Below, in pieces: positions 54,250 through 64,000 of a DNA stretch of 64,000 nt (position 1 is its first letter; each line of letters starts with the position of its first letter). The notes under the pieces were generated by a model. That model was not told the DNA's origin. It saw only the letters and a program-made list of their open reading frames with translations, and searched no databases. The stretch covers positions 372,001 through 436,000 of the forward strand of contig JANSYA010000002.1 of assembly GCA_024742665.1 (NCBI GenBank), given 5' to 3'. Source of the DNA: a bacterium. Its GTDB lineage: Bacteria > Spirochaetota > Leptospiria > Leptospirales > Leptonemataceae. The position numbers and the translations under genes were made by a program.

Positions 54250-55560
54250 TCAGCCGCCTTTAAACAGCTGGCGATAGTCGAGACTGTCCCGCAGTCCGTA
54301 GAATCCCGCGCCGCCTTTGGCGTTCGCCAGAAAGTCGGGGACGGCGATCTTTTGCGACTCGATGAATTTCTTCGCCGCGTCGACGCCGCCGAGCAGCTCA
54401 ACCCAGGCGGAGGGCGGAACCCAGTTGAAGCCGAAGCCCATCGCGCCGTCGACGCCGTTCTGGTCGGTCACTTCGGGAATCAGAGAAAAGCTATATGCGA
54501 TGTAGCGCGCGAGAATGTGGCGCAGCAGATCCGCTTCGAATCCTTTCGCAGTCGTGAAAATTTCAATCGCGGTGCGATAGTCGGAGTTGTGAATCGCGCG
54601 GGCGGCTTCGGCCTTGAACGGAATTTCGATCTTCGGCAGGTCTTCGTAGGCGCCGGTTTTGGTATTCAGCACCTGCTTGGTGCGCTTGCCGTCGGGAGTC
54701 TTGCCGCGCAGATAGAGGCCTTTGCCGGCTTTGTTGCCGAGCGCGCCGTCGTCGATCAGCTTCTGCATGTACGCCGGCATCTTGAAGGTTTCATGCGCGA
54801 CGTCTTTGGTGTTTTCGTAAATATTATCTACGATCGCTTTATGCACGTCCAGGCCGACCAGGTCGACGGTCGCCAGCGGGCTCATCGCGCGTCCGGTATA
54901 TCCGCCCATCAGCGTATCGATCAGATGGATGCCGCCTTTGTCCTGATGCTCTTCGGCGAGCTGCGCGACTTCGTTCATCAGCTGAAAGCCGATGCGGTTG
55001 CCCGCGAAAGCGGGAGTATCGTTCGTTACAACGACCTGGCGTAGCAGTTGATTCTGCAGATAGTCCGCCAGCTCTTTTGTGTACCCGGCGTCGTTGCCGG
55101 GGTGGGTAACGAGTTCGCAAAGCACGAGCTTGTAGGGCGGGTTAAAAAAGTGCGTTCCGTAGTAATGCTTCTGGCCGTCCGCGTCGAAGTGCGAAGCGAG
55201 GCGTTCGATCGAAAGACCGGAGCTGACGGTCGAGAGCAGAGTGCCGGGCTTGCGCGCAGCAGCCACGCGTTTGTGCAGGGGCTCTTTCGCCTCGTATGAT
55301 TCCGCGACGCACTCGAAGATCCAGTCGCTTTCGGCGACGGCCTTTTCGAGATCTTTTTCGTATGTGCCGGGAACGAATTGCGATTCAATTACGCCGGAAC
55401 GCACGGAAGCGACGGCTTTGTTGATGCCTTCCTGAGCTTTCTCCATGGTGCGGGCGAGCATGTGCACTTTCGCGCCGCCGAAGGCCGCGACGATCGCCGC
55501 GGAACCGGCGCCCATCGTGCCGTTCGCGCCCAGTAGAGTTACCGTTTTGAATTCTTTCAT
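54250..55560 (-). CDS. 3-hydroxyacyl-CoA dehydrogenase
   Basis: 436 aa, beta-oxidation (or reductive butyrate-type) NAD-dependent dehydrogenase. [20 protein letters not shown] is the NAD-binding motif, written GxNGxMG rather than GxGxMG. The substrate His lies in [20 protein letters not shown] and the C-terminal dimerisation domain is present; an additional about 120-residue C-terminal part resembles a second degenerate 3HCDH C-domain. ATG at 55560 (MKEFKTV); the longer in-frame ORF to 55644 is rejected because it adds an unconserved 28 aa. Single gene with its own terminator. Confidence 0.9.
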   Translation of the reverse strand: MKEFKTVTLLGANGTMGAGSAAIVAAFGGAKVHMLARTMEKAQEGINKAVASVRSGVIESQFVPGTYEKDLEKAVAESDWIFECVAESYEAKEPLHKRVAAARKPGTLLSTVSSGLSIERLASHFDADGQKHYYGTHFFNPPYKLVLCELVTHPGNDAGYTKELADYLQNQLLRQVVVTNDTPAFAGNRIGFQLMNEVAQLAEEHQDKGGIHLIDTLMGGYTGRAMSPLATVDLVGLDVHKAIVDNIYENTKDVAHETFKMPAYMQKLIDDGALGNKAGKGLYLRGKTPDGKRTKQVLNTKTGAYEDLPKIEIPFKAEAARAIHNSDYRTAIEIFTTAKGFEADLLRHILARYIAYSFSLIPEVTDQNGVDGAMGFGFNWVPPSAWVELLGGVDAAKKFIESQKIAVPDFLANAKGGAGFYGLRDSLDYRQLFKGG

Positions 55561-55756
55561 AATAAAAAATGCCTTTGATCGCCGTAAAATACGGGAAAAT
55601 TCGGGGTAAGGACATATCTCGAAATACCCTTTGTGAGTCAACAAAATGATTGACCAGGTTTAGATTGCCGCATTCCTGAAGCAGACCGCGCACAGAAGCC
55701 CTTCAGAAACGCGAACAATCCGTTCGCCGGGCCGCCGTCCCGTCGCCGTATCTTTT

Positions 55757-56881
55757 ATGACCGCACTGCTCGATTCGCTGCGCTTCATCTGCATCTCGCA
55801 CCTGGCGATCTATATCGTTTTTTTACTCGGCCACTATCGCCGGGTCAACAGCGCTCGCTATGCCGCGGCCTTTTGCGCCGGTTTGATTTGTTATTTGATC
55901 TATCCCCTGGCGCTCCGCCTGGGTGCGCCGCTGTGGCTACAGGTGGCGCTGCTTGCGATTATGTCCTCTCAGGCTTTTTGCTTCTGGATGCTGGCGCTGA
56001 GTTTTTTTCGCGATGGCTTTCGGAGCCGCTGGCATCACTGGCTGATCCTATCGCTGCGCGTCGCGTGCGCCCTCGCGCTTTATTTCGCCTATCCGGACGC
56101 AGAGCTCAGTCCCGTGGGGGAGTTCCTGTATTCTTTGCCGCTCGTTTTATTTTCGGTGATTCTTGCGGGACTCGGAGTGTACGAAGCGCTGCGCGAATAT
56201 GCCACGGACCTGATTGAAAGCCGGCGCCGTCTGCGGGTCTGGTATTTGAGCGTCGGCGGCGGAGCGATCGTATTCGTCGCTCTGTTTCGCCTGGGCATCG
56301 CCGGGCCGGATCTTCGCGAAATCCACGAACTGGCGACGACCTCGATCACTCTGCTTTTGATCTACGCCTTCTTCTTGAGCGGCCTGCAACTCCGCAAAAG
56401 CCTTTTCGAAAACAAAGCGCAGGAGGTCGGCGAAAAGAATTCAACCGCGCGAACCAATCTGATCGGCGAGGTTAACGACGTGGCCAGGGGCGGCGAAAGC
56501 GCCGACGCGAGCGAATCGGATGATTCCGCCGTAGATCCGCTGCTCGCGCAAAAGTTAACGACGGCATTCGAAAAAGATTTAATTTATCGACGCGAAGGCC
56601 TGACGATTCGCGAGCTGGCGCGCCATCTGGACGCCCACGAATATCGTCTGCGCCGCTTGATCAACGCCGGCCTGGGCTATCGAAACTTCAACGACTTCCT
56701 GAATCGCTATCGAGTCCAGGAGGCCTGCGAAATCCTGCTCGACCCTGAACGCGCGCGACTGCCGATCATTCGCATCGCCGACGATCTCGGCTACAGGTCG
56801 CTGGGTTCGTTTAACAAGGCCTTTCGCGAACTGACCGGCAAAACTCCCAGCGAATATCGCAAGCAGACCCGGACGCATTAG
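55757..56881 (+). CDS. Membrane-anchored AraC-family transcription regulator
   Basis: 374 aa. The N-terminal half has six to seven hydrophobic segments (for example AIYIVFLLGHYR, LWLQVALLAIMSSQAFCFWM, IVFVALFRLGIAG); a charged linker (about 222-255) joins it to a C-terminal AraC DNA-binding domain: GLTIRELARHLDAHEYRLRR, then IADDLGYRSLGSFNKAFREL and TGKTPSEYRKQ as the second helix-turn-helix. Leptospirales carry several such fusions. ATG at 55757, followed by a terminator at 56906-56938. The signal sensed is unknown. Confidence 0.88.
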   Translation: MTALLDSLRFICISHLAIYIVFLLGHYRRVNSARYAAAFCAGLICYLIYPLALRLGAPLWLQVALLAIMSSQAFCFWMLALSFFRDGFRSRWHHWLILSLRVACALALYFAYPDAELSPVGEFLYSLPLVLFSVILAGLGVYEALREYATDLIESRRRLRVWYLSVGGGAIVFVALFRLGIAGPDLREIHELATTSITLLLIYAFFLSGLQLRKSLFENKAQEVGEKNSTARTNLIGEVNDVARGGESADASESDDSAVDPLLAQKLTTAFEKDLIYRREGLTIRELARHLDAHEYRLRRLINAGLGYRNFNDFLNRYRVQEACEILLDPERARLPIIRIADDLGYRSLGSFNKAFRELTGKTPSEYRKQTRTH

Positions 56882-56905
56882 CGGATCGTCAGGACGCCGG
56901 GAAAT

Positions 56906-56938
56906 GGCTACGGATTTCGAAATTCGTAGCTATTTTTT
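56906..56938 (+). terminator. Intrinsic terminator of the AraC-type gene
   Basis: GCTACGGATTT and AAATTCGTAGC pair over 11 bp (one G-U) across a CG centre, followed by TATTTTTTGC with six T. Located 25 bp after the stop at 56881. Confidence 0.85.
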
Positions 56939-57084
56939 GCATTGCATTGGAATCACCCGAAAGGACCTGATAGTATTTCCAGACGATTTCCGGCCGTGAC
57001 TGTGACAAACAGCCCTGGGCGAAATCGCGGCTCATCCTCGACCGCAGAGCGCAAATCGAACGGGAGCCAGGGAGATCGATACCA

Positions 57085-57918
57085 ATGCCAGCTGAACTAA
57101 ATATTACGCCGCTTATGCTGCTAACAGCCTTCGGAATTACTTTTGCAATCGTCGCGGGGCGCTATATCGTGATGGCGGGACCGACCTATTTGCTTTTCTG
57201 GAAGTGGCTCGCGCCCCGACTCCAGCATCGTCGCATTCAACAAAAGTTTCCGGAGAACAAAAAGCTGTGGGCGGAATTCGGCTGGTCGATGGCGACTTTC
57301 GTTATCTTCGCGCTGATGGGCGTAACTGCTTTTATTCTGCGCAAAGCAGGCTACACTCTAAATTACGATAACATTTCCGACTACGGGTGGGGCTACTGGA
57401 TCTTTTCGATCGTGCTGATGGCGATCCTGCATGACGCCTACTTCTACTGGACCCATCGCTTCATGCATTTAAAGAGCGTGTTCAAACACGTGCACCGCGT
57501 GCATCACGAGTCTTCGAACCCCAGCCCCTGGGCGGCCTTCGCCTTTCATCCCCTCGAAGCGATCGTCGAATTCGGCATCGTCTACGTAATCATCTTCACG
57601 ATCCCCTATCACGCCTCGGCGATTATCGTATTCTTTTCGTACATGACGATCATGAACGTGCTCGGTCATCTGGGCTACGAGATCTTTCCGAAAGGCTTCA
57701 CGACCGGCCGCTTCAGCTGGTGGCACAACACGTCGACGCACCACAATATGCACCACAGCAAATCGAATTGCAACTACGGCCTGTACTTTAACTGGTGGGA
57801 TCGCCTGATGAATACGAATCACCGGGACTATCACACGGTGTTCGAAGCGGTCAAAGATCGCACTCCGAGCAACGACGCGCGCGGGCCGATCCTGGTGACG
57901 CCCGGCGCCGCGAAATAA
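57085..57918 (+). CDS. Sterol desaturase/fatty acid hydroxylase superfamily protein
   Basis: 277 aa with four membrane segments. The three di-iron His clusters are complete: HDAYFYWTHRFMH, HRVHHESSNPSPW and HHNMHHSKSNCNYG, all on the cytosolic side in the usual spacing. Such enzymes hydroxylate or desaturate fatty acids, sterols, hopanoids or carotenoids using O2; the exact substrate cannot be given. ATG at 57085, GGGAG about 13 bases upstream. Confidence 0.88.
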   Translation: MPAELNITPLMLLTAFGITFAIVAGRYIVMAGPTYLLFWKWLAPRLQHRRIQQKFPENKKLWAEFGWSMATFVIFALMGVTAFILRKAGYTLNYDNISDYGWGYWIFSIVLMAILHDAYFYWTHRFMHLKSVFKHVHRVHHESSNPSPWAAFAFHPLEAIVEFGIVYVIIFTIPYHASAIIVFFSYMTIMNVLGHLGYEIFPKGFTTGRFSWWHNTSTHHNMHHSKSNCNYGLYFNWWDRLMNTNHRDYHTVFEAVKDRTPSNDARGPILVTPGAAK

Positions 57919-58018
57919 AGCCGGGATTTTATGGTTGAAGTCGGCGCGGGATTCGGTTTCCTGTCTCGGGTAGGATCGCGGCCGAATCGTTCGCGGTTTC
58001 GTCGAACGACAACCCCGC

Positions 58019-60139
58019 ATGTCCGCCCTCTCGTTTTTGAATCGCAGTCCTGATCGCCGCCGTTTGCTTCTTATTTACGCGGGCGTCCTGCTGGCGGCGC
58101 TTTCCTCGTTGGCGACCGGCCTGCGAGCCGAACCGGGCGAGCATGAAAGCCGTCAGTCCACCGCGGCTCCGACTCCCCTGCTCCGCGTCGCGGCGCTGAT
58201 CGATCCAACAACCGACCTCGCTTATGCCGACGTCCTGAACCGCGCCGATGAGTTCTCGGCGATCGAAGATCCCCCGCATAATTTCGGCATTACCGGATCC
58301 GCCGTGTGGCTGCGACTCGAAATAGATCATCGTTCCCGGGACGCGGATTCGAGTACAGGCGAGTCACCCGCGGATTTCGACGGCTGGCTGGAGCTCGCCT
58401 GGCCCTATATCGATACGATCGACTACTATGAGTTTGACGATGCCGCGCCGGGCGGCTTCGAAGATCGAACTATACCCGAGACCAGGCAGGCAAAGTACGC
58501 GACGGGCCGCTCGCGGCCCTATGATACGCGACCGCTTGATCATCGCTTTTTCGTTTTCCCGATCCAATTGCAGCCGGGCGAAAGTCGCACGATTTTCCTG
58601 CGAATTAAAAGCGATACTTTTCTCATGGCGCCTTTGCGCCTGGTCAGTCGCGACGCCTTCGCTTTCGATCGCGAAATCGAAGGTTATACTCTCGGCGCGT
58701 ACTACGGCATGCTGCTGGTAGTTTTCTTTTATAGTCTGTTTATTTATTCTTCCCTGCGCGAGTCCGCGTTCTTGAGCTACTGCGGCTACGTCTTGTGTCT
58801 GGCGATCTATCAGCTATGCGTCAACGGAATCGCCTATCGTTTCTGGCCGGACGCGACGCTCTGGAATAAATACTCTCTGCCGGTTTTCTTAACTCTGCTG
58901 ATGCTCGCGGCCATGGATTTCATCCGCCGTTTCCTGAGCCTGCGCAAGACCGACCCGCTGCTCAATAGAATCTGGCTGCTCTTCGGCTGCCTGGCGCTCG
59001 CCCTGCTCGCGGCCGTTTACGTTTATTATCCGACCGTAAAATATTTGATCAACGCGGCGACCTTCTTCCTGGTCCTGGCCTTTATCACGGGCGTGCGCAG
59101 CTGGCGTCTGGGCAATCACTCCGCCCGTTGGTTTATGGTCGCCTGGCTCGCGCCGATCGTCGGCTTTTTGGTGCAGCTTTCCGGCACCTACGGTTTGGTC
59201 CCGGGATGGTCGGGTATGATTTACGCGGGACAGTTCGGCACCGCCCTGGAACTGGTTTTGCTTTCTCTGGCGATGGCCGATCGCATCAACGATCTAAAAA
59301 AAGAACAGCAGTCCTGGAATCTGCGCCTGGAAAATCAGGTCCGCCAGCGCACCGTCGAATTGAATACGGCCCTCAACGAGATTCATCGCGAATCGGAGCT
59401 GCATCGCATTGAGCTCGATATCGCCGCGGGCATTCAAAAAGGCATTATGCCCGCCAGCGAAACGCAAACGCAGCGCGCGCGGGCCGTCACCTATTTACAG
59501 AGTCTCGCGCCCGTCGGCGGCGATTATTTTGACGTTTTCGAATTCAAAGACACGGGCCACACCGCTTTTTTAATGGCCGACGCTTCGGGCCACGGCATTC
59601 CCGCGGCGCTGATCACGACGATGGCCAAGATCTGTTTTATGGACGCGACGCGCAACCAGGGACCGAATCCCAGAGAGATCCTGCTCGCAGTCAACGACGC
59701 CATCGCCCGCTTAATTAAAACCCACGAATATCTAACCGCCGCGATGCTGATTGTCGGTCCGGAAGGCGAAGCGAAATACGCCAGCGCCGGACACCGGCGT
59801 TCGTTTCATTACCGGCGCGCGGGGCACGCCGTAGACTCCTGGGACACGGAAGGTATCCTGCTGGGCATCTACGAAAACGACGTCATCCCGGCGCATATCA
59901 CGCAGCACGAAGCGCCGGTATCCCCCGGCGACCGCTTCTTGATGTTCACAGACGGATTCACAGACGTCAAAAACGGATCCGACGAAAGATTCGGCGAAGA
60001 CCGCTTGATCCAGCTGCTCGCGGAAACAGCCGCTCAGGATTTAGACCAGGCGCGCGACAATATTCTGGACGTCTGGCGCGAATTTCAGCGCCACGGATCC
60101 CGCGACGACGATTGCACATTTACGCTAATTGAGTTTTAG
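58019..60139 (+). CDS. 7TMR-DISM receptor with SpoIIE-type phosphatase domain
   Basis: 706 aa. Order: signal peptide (LLLIYAGVLLAALSSLATGL, ending near residue 40); periplasmic 7TMR-DISMED2 domain (about 45-220) with FVFPIQLQPGESRTIFLRIK; seven membrane segments (about 225-425); a coiled coil (EQQSWNLRLENQVRQRTVEL); and a PP2C/SpoIIE domain (about 465-706) with GGDYFDVFEF, MADASGHGIPAA, FTDGFTDV and DDDCTFTL, all metal Asp present. It probably dephosphorylates an anti-sigma-factor antagonist in partner switching in response to an external signal. ATG at 58019. Confidence 0.9.
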   Translation: MSALSFLNRSPDRRRLLLIYAGVLLAALSSLATGLRAEPGEHESRQSTAAPTPLLRVAALIDPTTDLAYADVLNRADEFSAIEDPPHNFGITGSAVWLRLEIDHRSRDADSSTGESPADFDGWLELAWPYIDTIDYYEFDDAAPGGFEDRTIPETRQAKYATGRSRPYDTRPLDHRFFVFPIQLQPGESRTIFLRIKSDTFLMAPLRLVSRDAFAFDREIEGYTLGAYYGMLLVVFFYSLFIYSSLRESAFLSYCGYVLCLAIYQLCVNGIAYRFWPDATLWNKYSLPVFLTLLMLAAMDFIRRFLSLRKTDPLLNRIWLLFGCLALALLAAVYVYYPTVKYLINAATFFLVLAFITGVRSWRLGNHSARWFMVAWLAPIVGFLVQLSGTYGLVPGWSGMIYAGQFGTALELVLLSLAMADRINDLKKEQQSWNLRLENQVRQRTVELNTALNEIHRESELHRIELDIAAGIQKGIMPASETQTQRARAVTYLQSLAPVGGDYFDVFEFKDTGHTAFLMADASGHGIPAALITTMAKICFMDATRNQGPNPREILLAVNDAIARLIKTHEYLTAAMLIVGPEGEAKYASAGHRRSFHYRRAGHAVDSWDTEGILLGIYENDVIPAHITQHEAPVSPGDRFLMFTDGFTDVKNGSDERFGEDRLIQLLAETAAQDLDQARDNILDVWREFQRHGSRDDDCTFTLIEF

Positions 60140-60183
60140 AACAAGTTACGCGGCGAACGCTCCAGCCGCAAATTCAGTATCGA

Positions 60184-62805
60184 TCACTCGAAAGAATTCC
60201 AGAAGCCGCGCGTCTGCGCAATCGCCGAGTCGTAATCCGGCGCGATCTGAAGCTCTTCGCGCCAGGCCGCCGGCAATTTTTCGAGATAGCGTTCCTCGAC
60301 GAAACGCGCCCCCAATAAAACGATCACGCCCCGGTCCTGCTCGGTGCGAATCAGGCGACCGGCCGCCTGCACCGAACGATTGAGGCCCGGATGCACGAGC
60401 GCGTAGTCGAAGCCGTCCAGATCCAGACCGTCGTAGTATTCCCGGATTAACTGCCGCTCAACGGATATTTGAGGCAGACCCGGACCGACTACAAAAACGC
60501 CGATCGCCAGATCGCCCGGGAAGTCCACGCCTTCGGCGAATACTCCTCCGTGCACCGCGAGCAGCAAATTGCCGCCCGGAATCGGCTGGCGCAGCATGCG
60601 CAGTACGATTCCCGCGGGCATTGCCGGCGTCTGATGAATCAATCGCGGGGCGCCGCCCCCGACCCGTTCGAATGCTTCTGGCAAAGCGGCCGCCACCTCG
60701 TCGCGAAAAGCGAAGCTGGGAAAAAACGCGAGATAGTTCCCGGGCCTTTCGAGCATCACGCCCGCAATGATTCGCGCGATTTCCGGCGTTGAATCAGAAC
60801 GCTGCCGAAAACGAGTATCGACGCCGGTGCAGGCGATGATCTTGCGATTGGAGGCCAAAAAGCCGCCGCGCAAATCGAGATGCAGAGCCTCTCGCAGGCC
60901 GAGCTGGCGACTGAAAAAATCGAAGGGCGTCAGGGTCGCACTCATCGCCAGCACCGCGAAAAACGAATCGTTCAGGCGACGAGCAAGAAAGGGCGCGGAA
61001 TCCCGGCATACGGCCTGCCAGAGTTTTTTTTCGCCGTGCCAGACGTACGCGAAGAGTTCCTGGTCCGCCGTAAGCGATCGACAAAAGTCCAGACAGCAAT
61101 ACAACGTTTCCAATAACACGTCGCGATACCGGCGGCCCTCCAGTATACGAAAGGGCAGCGAATCGGGCGAAGCGGCCGCCGGCCCCGATCCATCTCCGGC
61201 CAGCCAGGCGAAATACAGAGCGATCAACTCCTGAATCCGCGCGATCCGTTCCTGCAGCTGTTCGACGCCGTCTCCGACCGTATCGCGCTGTTCATATAGT
61301 ACGGTCGGACGCTCCACATAGAACGACGACTCCCCCTGGTCTTCTTCGAATTCTCGCAAACCTTCGTAAAAATAGTCGACGAATTCCTGCAATTGTTCGG
61401 CCGCGCGAAAGAAGACATCGTGCTCGGGGCGCGCATAACCCAGCGGCGCGATCGCGATAGCGCGCAGATCTGCGATCAAGTTTTCCATCAGGGCGATGTC
61501 GAGCTCGGGCGAATAATAGCCGCGCGCGCGATCCGGCAAATTGTGCGCTTCGTCAACGATCAGAAAACGCCGCCGCGCTCGATGCGAGTCGCCGCGACCG
61601 TCGAAGAAACGGCGCAAATAAACCCGGGGATCGAATACATAGTTATAGTCGGCGACGATCACGGTCGAGCGACCCGCGAGCAAAAGCGAGACTTCAAAAG
61701 GACAGAGCGTTTCCGCGACTGCTGCTTCCTGAATTCGATCCGCGTCGACGACCGATTCACCGGCCAGGCGATTTAAGATATCGGAAGACTCGACTCGGTC
61801 GGCGAAGTCGGTTATATACGGACAAACTCCGTCGATACAGCGCATCACTTCTAAGGGACACGAACGCTCCTTCGCTCGCAGCTGCATACCCAGACCGGAG
61901 ACGGCCGACTGCGCCTCGGTTCCCATCGCGCTTTCGTTTTCAGCGCGATGACTGGTTTCGTTTTCAGATTCGCTGTCGCTCAGATTCCCCGGCGCAACCA
62001 GGGAGCGCAGAGTTTCCAGGGCCAGCTCCTGCTGCGAAATTCGCGAGGTCACAAAGAACAGCCGGCCGTTTGTTAAGAGCGCTTCCCGGGCCATCGGCAA
62101 TAAGGCTCCCGCCGTTTTACCGGTGCCGGTCGGCGCGGAGCACAGCAGACTGAGGCCGTCCCGGGCGACGCCCGCTACGTCCCGCAGCATCAGGGCCTGA
62201 TCAGCCCGGGCCTGTTCGAACGGGAGACGCAGACTGCGCGCGGTGCTTTCGCGCCAGCGCGCCAGGGATTCTTCCCGGAGCACGCGCGCGATGACGCGTT
62301 CCAGTCGTTCATAAAAGAGAGCCTCGAAAAGCGCGACATCCCATTCGATGGAAACAGCCCGCTCCGCGTCGTCGCGCACGGACGCGTAGACGACGTTGCC
62401 GCCGGCGACTTTTTCGCCGGAACGTTCCAGAAGCAAACAGTAAAAGCCGCACTGCTCTTTATGCGAAACCTGCAGTTCGCAGAGATCGAGATCGGACGCG
62501 CCCAGCACCACGCTTTTGATTTCCTCGACCAGCCAGCCGTCGTCCGTCGCGTGCATGCCGTCCAGGCGACCCTGCACAGTAATTTCGAAGTCGCGTACGA
62601 CAAAGCCCTGGGAGAGCCAGACTTCTTTGCGGTAGCGATCCCGGGCGGCAACGGCCACCCGCCGCTCCAGCAGTCGCGCGTGCAATTCGCTGCCGGCCCG
62701 GGCGCGAGCGGCGGCGGTCCAGCTCCAATCATCCTGAGGCTGCAGCTCCGCGGGCGCAATCAAATCGCGCACGTTCAAGCGCAGCTGCCGGCTCCCCCCT
62801 TCCAT
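60184..62805 (-). CDS. Nuclease-helicase fusion: PD-(D/E)XK domain plus XPD/DinG-type helicase
   Basis: 873 aa. Residues about 1-200 hold a PD-(D/E)XK nuclease-like domain: GRLDGM (Asp82), LVEEIKS (Glu95, Lys97), and [12 protein letters not shown]. Walker A is SAPTGTGKT (223-231); Cys316, Cys323, Cys328 and Cys368 are in the place of the XPD iron-sulfur cluster; VDEAH (417-421) is motif II; the C-terminal [18 protein letters not shown] is motif VI. The protein is therefore a 5'-3' SF2 helicase with its own nuclease, probably for DNA repair. ATG at 62805; convergent with the SpoIIE gene and divergent from the oxoprolinase. Confidence 0.88.
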   Translation of the reverse strand: MEGGSRQLRLNVRDLIAPAELQPQDDWSWTAAARARAGSELHARLLERRVAVAARDRYRKEVWLSQGFVVRDFEITVQGRLDGMHATDDGWLVEEIKSVVLGASDLDLCELQVSHKEQCGFYCLLLERSGEKVAGGNVVYASVRDDAERAVSIEWDVALFEALFYERLERVIARVLREESLARWRESTARSLRLPFEQARADQALMLRDVAGVARDGLSLLCSAPTGTGKTAGALLPMAREALLTNGRLFFVTSRISQQELALETLRSLVAPGNLSDSESENETSHRAENESAMGTEAQSAVSGLGMQLRAKERSCPLEVMRCIDGVCPYITDFADRVESSDILNRLAGESVVDADRIQEAAVAETLCPFEVSLLLAGRSTVIVADYNYVFDPRVYLRRFFDGRGDSHRARRRFLIVDEAHNLPDRARGYYSPELDIALMENLIADLRAIAIAPLGYARPEHDVFFRAAEQLQEFVDYFYEGLREFEEDQGESSFYVERPTVLYEQRDTVGDGVEQLQERIARIQELIALYFAWLAGDGSGPAAASPDSLPFRILEGRRYRDVLLETLYCCLDFCRSLTADQELFAYVWHGEKKLWQAVCRDSAPFLARRLNDSFFAVLAMSATLTPFDFFSRQLGLREALHLDLRGGFLASNRKIIACTGVDTRFRQRSDSTPEIARIIAGVMLERPGNYLAFFPSFAFRDEVAAALPEAFERVGGGAPRLIHQTPAMPAGIVLRMLRQPIPGGNLLLAVHGGVFAEGVDFPGDLAIGVFVVGPGLPQISVERQLIREYYDGLDLDGFDYALVHPGLNRSVQAAGRLIRTEQDRGVIVLLGARFVEERYLEKLPAAWREELQIAPDYDSAIAQTRGFWNSFE

Positions 62806-62946
62806 ACATACACAAAAGCGACGCCCGGCCCGCGCGCAAGCAATCGCGAAAACATAACTTGCTTCAGCAGACGCCTCGCGCTGGGCTGTTCAAGACCCCG
62901 GGATAAATCGCCCGCAGCATTCAAATGCCCGCCCGGCGCACATCCT

Positions 62947-64000
62947 GTGGGAATCACCGGCAGCGGCTCTGGCGGATTCACCGGAAAGGATCTGGATCAT
63001 CTTTTGGAAGCGACCGTAAATTCGAAGCCCGAAAATCAGACCGCGAATCATCGCGGGGCGGGCTGGCGCTTCTGGATCGATCGCGGCGGCACCTTCACCG
63101 ACGTCATCGGCCAAACGCCGGATGGCAAACTGCATACGCGCAAGCTGCTCTCCGAAAATCCGGAGCACTACGCTGACGCCGCCTTAGAGGGCATCGACCG
63201 GATTCGCCGGGAAAACGCCGCAGCCGATCTACCGATTCTTGAAGTTCGCATGGGAACGACAGTCGGCACGAACGCCCTGCTCGAACATTCCGGCGAACCG
63301 ACTCTACTGATCGTAACGCGGGGCTTCGAAGACGCGCTTTACATCGGCTACCAGAATCGCCCGCGTATTTTCGCGCTGAAAATCGAGCGACCGCGCATGC
63401 TCTACGCCGCGGTTCACGGAGTACCGGAACGCGTCACTGCCCGGGGCGAGATTCTACAGCCTCTGGACGCGACCCTGCTGGTGAACGAACTAAAACGCCT
63501 GCGATCCGAAAACGAACTCCAGGCCTGCGCGATTTGTTTTATGCATGCCAGCCGCTATCCCGCCCATGAAATCGCGGCCGGAAAGGCGGCGGAGCAGGCC
63601 GGCTTTCAGCAGATCTCGCTTTCGCATGAAGTCAGTCCGATGATCAAGCTGATTCGTCGCGGCGACACCGCGGTCGTCGACGCACATCTTTCGCCCAAAC
63701 TGGATCGCTATATTCAGGGAGTGAACGCCGGCCTCCAACTGCGCGGCGCTCCGCGATTATTTTTTATGCAGTCCCACGGCGGCCTGTGCGAAGCGTCGGC
63801 CTTTCGCGGACGCGACAGTCTTTTATCAGGACCGGCCGGCGGCGTCATCGGCGGCGTGGACCTGGGCCGGGCGGTGACCGGCGACGGCGAAGGCGATACT
63901 GAATCCGCGAAGCTGATCGGTTTCGACATGGGCGGGACCTCCACCGACGTCTGGCACTATGCCGGCGAATTAGAACGCGCCTTCGAGTGCGAAATCGGTG
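62947..64000 (+). CDS. 5-oxoprolinase/hydantoinase A-type protein, cut by window edge
   Basis: At least 350 aa; the 3' end lies beyond the window. [20 protein letters not shown] is the ATP-binding N-terminus of the HyuA/5-oxoprolinase family, with [18 protein letters not shown] that is typical of the oxoprolinase branch; [20 protein letters not shown] and [12 protein letters not shown] (around 63,920) are the other ATPase motifs. The start is uncertain: GTG at 62947 keeps a short leader, a TTG at 63004 would be closer to the domain; neither has a good ribosome-binding site. The C-terminal HyuB-like domain is not visible. Confidence 0.85.
   Translation, partial: MGITGSGSGGFTGKDLDHLLEATVNSKPENQTANHRGAGWRFWIDRGGTFTDVIGQTPDGKLHTRKLLSENPEHYADAALEGIDRIRRENAAADLPILEVRMGTTVGTNALLEHSGEPTLLIVTRGFEDALYIGYQNRPRIFALKIERPRMLYAAVHGVPERVTARGEILQPLDATLLVNELKRLRSENELQACAICFMHASRYPAHEIAAGKAAEQAGFQQISLSHEVSPMIKLIRRGDTAVVDAHLSPKLDRYIQGVNAGLQLRGAPRLFFMQSHGGLCEASAFRGRDSLLSGPAGGVIGGVDLGRAVTGDGEGDTESAKLIGFDMGGTSTDVWHYAGELERAFECEIG

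Overview
The window looks like a chromosomal segment of a spirochaete of the order Leptospirales (relatives of Leptospira, Leptonema and Turneriella). The RNA polymerase subunits, SecY and the ribosomal proteins resemble Leptospira sequences as I remember them, RpoB carries the spirochaete-type Asn in the rifampicin pocket, and the accessory half has a DUF1574 plus MBOAT pair typical of that group. By eye the base composition is well above 50% G+C, too high for described Leptospira, so an environmental relative is more likely. No database search was possible; the placement is inference.

Positions 1 to about 32,420 are one continuous minus-strand translation and transcription supercluster. Read in the direction of transcription it runs tRNA-Thr, tRNA-Trp, secE, nusG, rplKA, rplJL, rpoBC (rif), rpsL, rpsG, fusA, tuf (str), then rpsJ through rplR, rpsE, rpmD, rplO, secY, adk, infA, rpmJ, rpsM, rpsK, rpoA and rplQ (S10-spc-alpha). 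rpsD is missing from its usual place between rpsK and rpoA. Three long spacers (rplK leader, rplL-rpoB, rpoC-rpsL) and the rpmD-rplO spacer hold inverted repeats. The rpoC-rpsL spacer has four perfect short-loop hairpins in 97 bp, and pieces of them recur in the other two rif spacers.

From 32,500 to 44,700 are mostly minus-strand envelope and unknown genes: an Ala/Pro/Gly-rich protein with a duplicated motif, a nucleoside-phosphorylase-like protein, a small plus-strand lipoprotein, a DUF1574/MBOAT O-acylation pair, and an MCE (Mla-type) lipid-transport operon (exported repeat-rich protein, MlaE, MlaD, MlaF) with a second MlaD paralogue nearby.

From 44,700 to 53,560 the plus strand carries an acyl-CoA carboxylase carboxyltransferase, an ArsC-family protein followed in the same frame by an endonuclease V-like protein, and an apparent operon of a CrtI-like oxidoreductase with a (GCGAAY)13 microsatellite, a SRPBCC protein, a TIGR01777 epimerase, a sugar-nucleotide epimerase, a HAD phosphatase and a lipoprotein. 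From 53,560 to the end are a ParE-type toxin-antitoxin pair, a 3-hydroxyacyl-CoA dehydrogenase, a membrane-anchored AraC regulator, a sterol-desaturase-family enzyme, a 7TMR-DISM/SpoIIE phosphatase, a nuclease-helicase fusion, and the 5' part of a 5-oxoprolinase/hydantoinase gene cut by the window edge. I saw no CRISPR array, prophage or intact insertion sequence.
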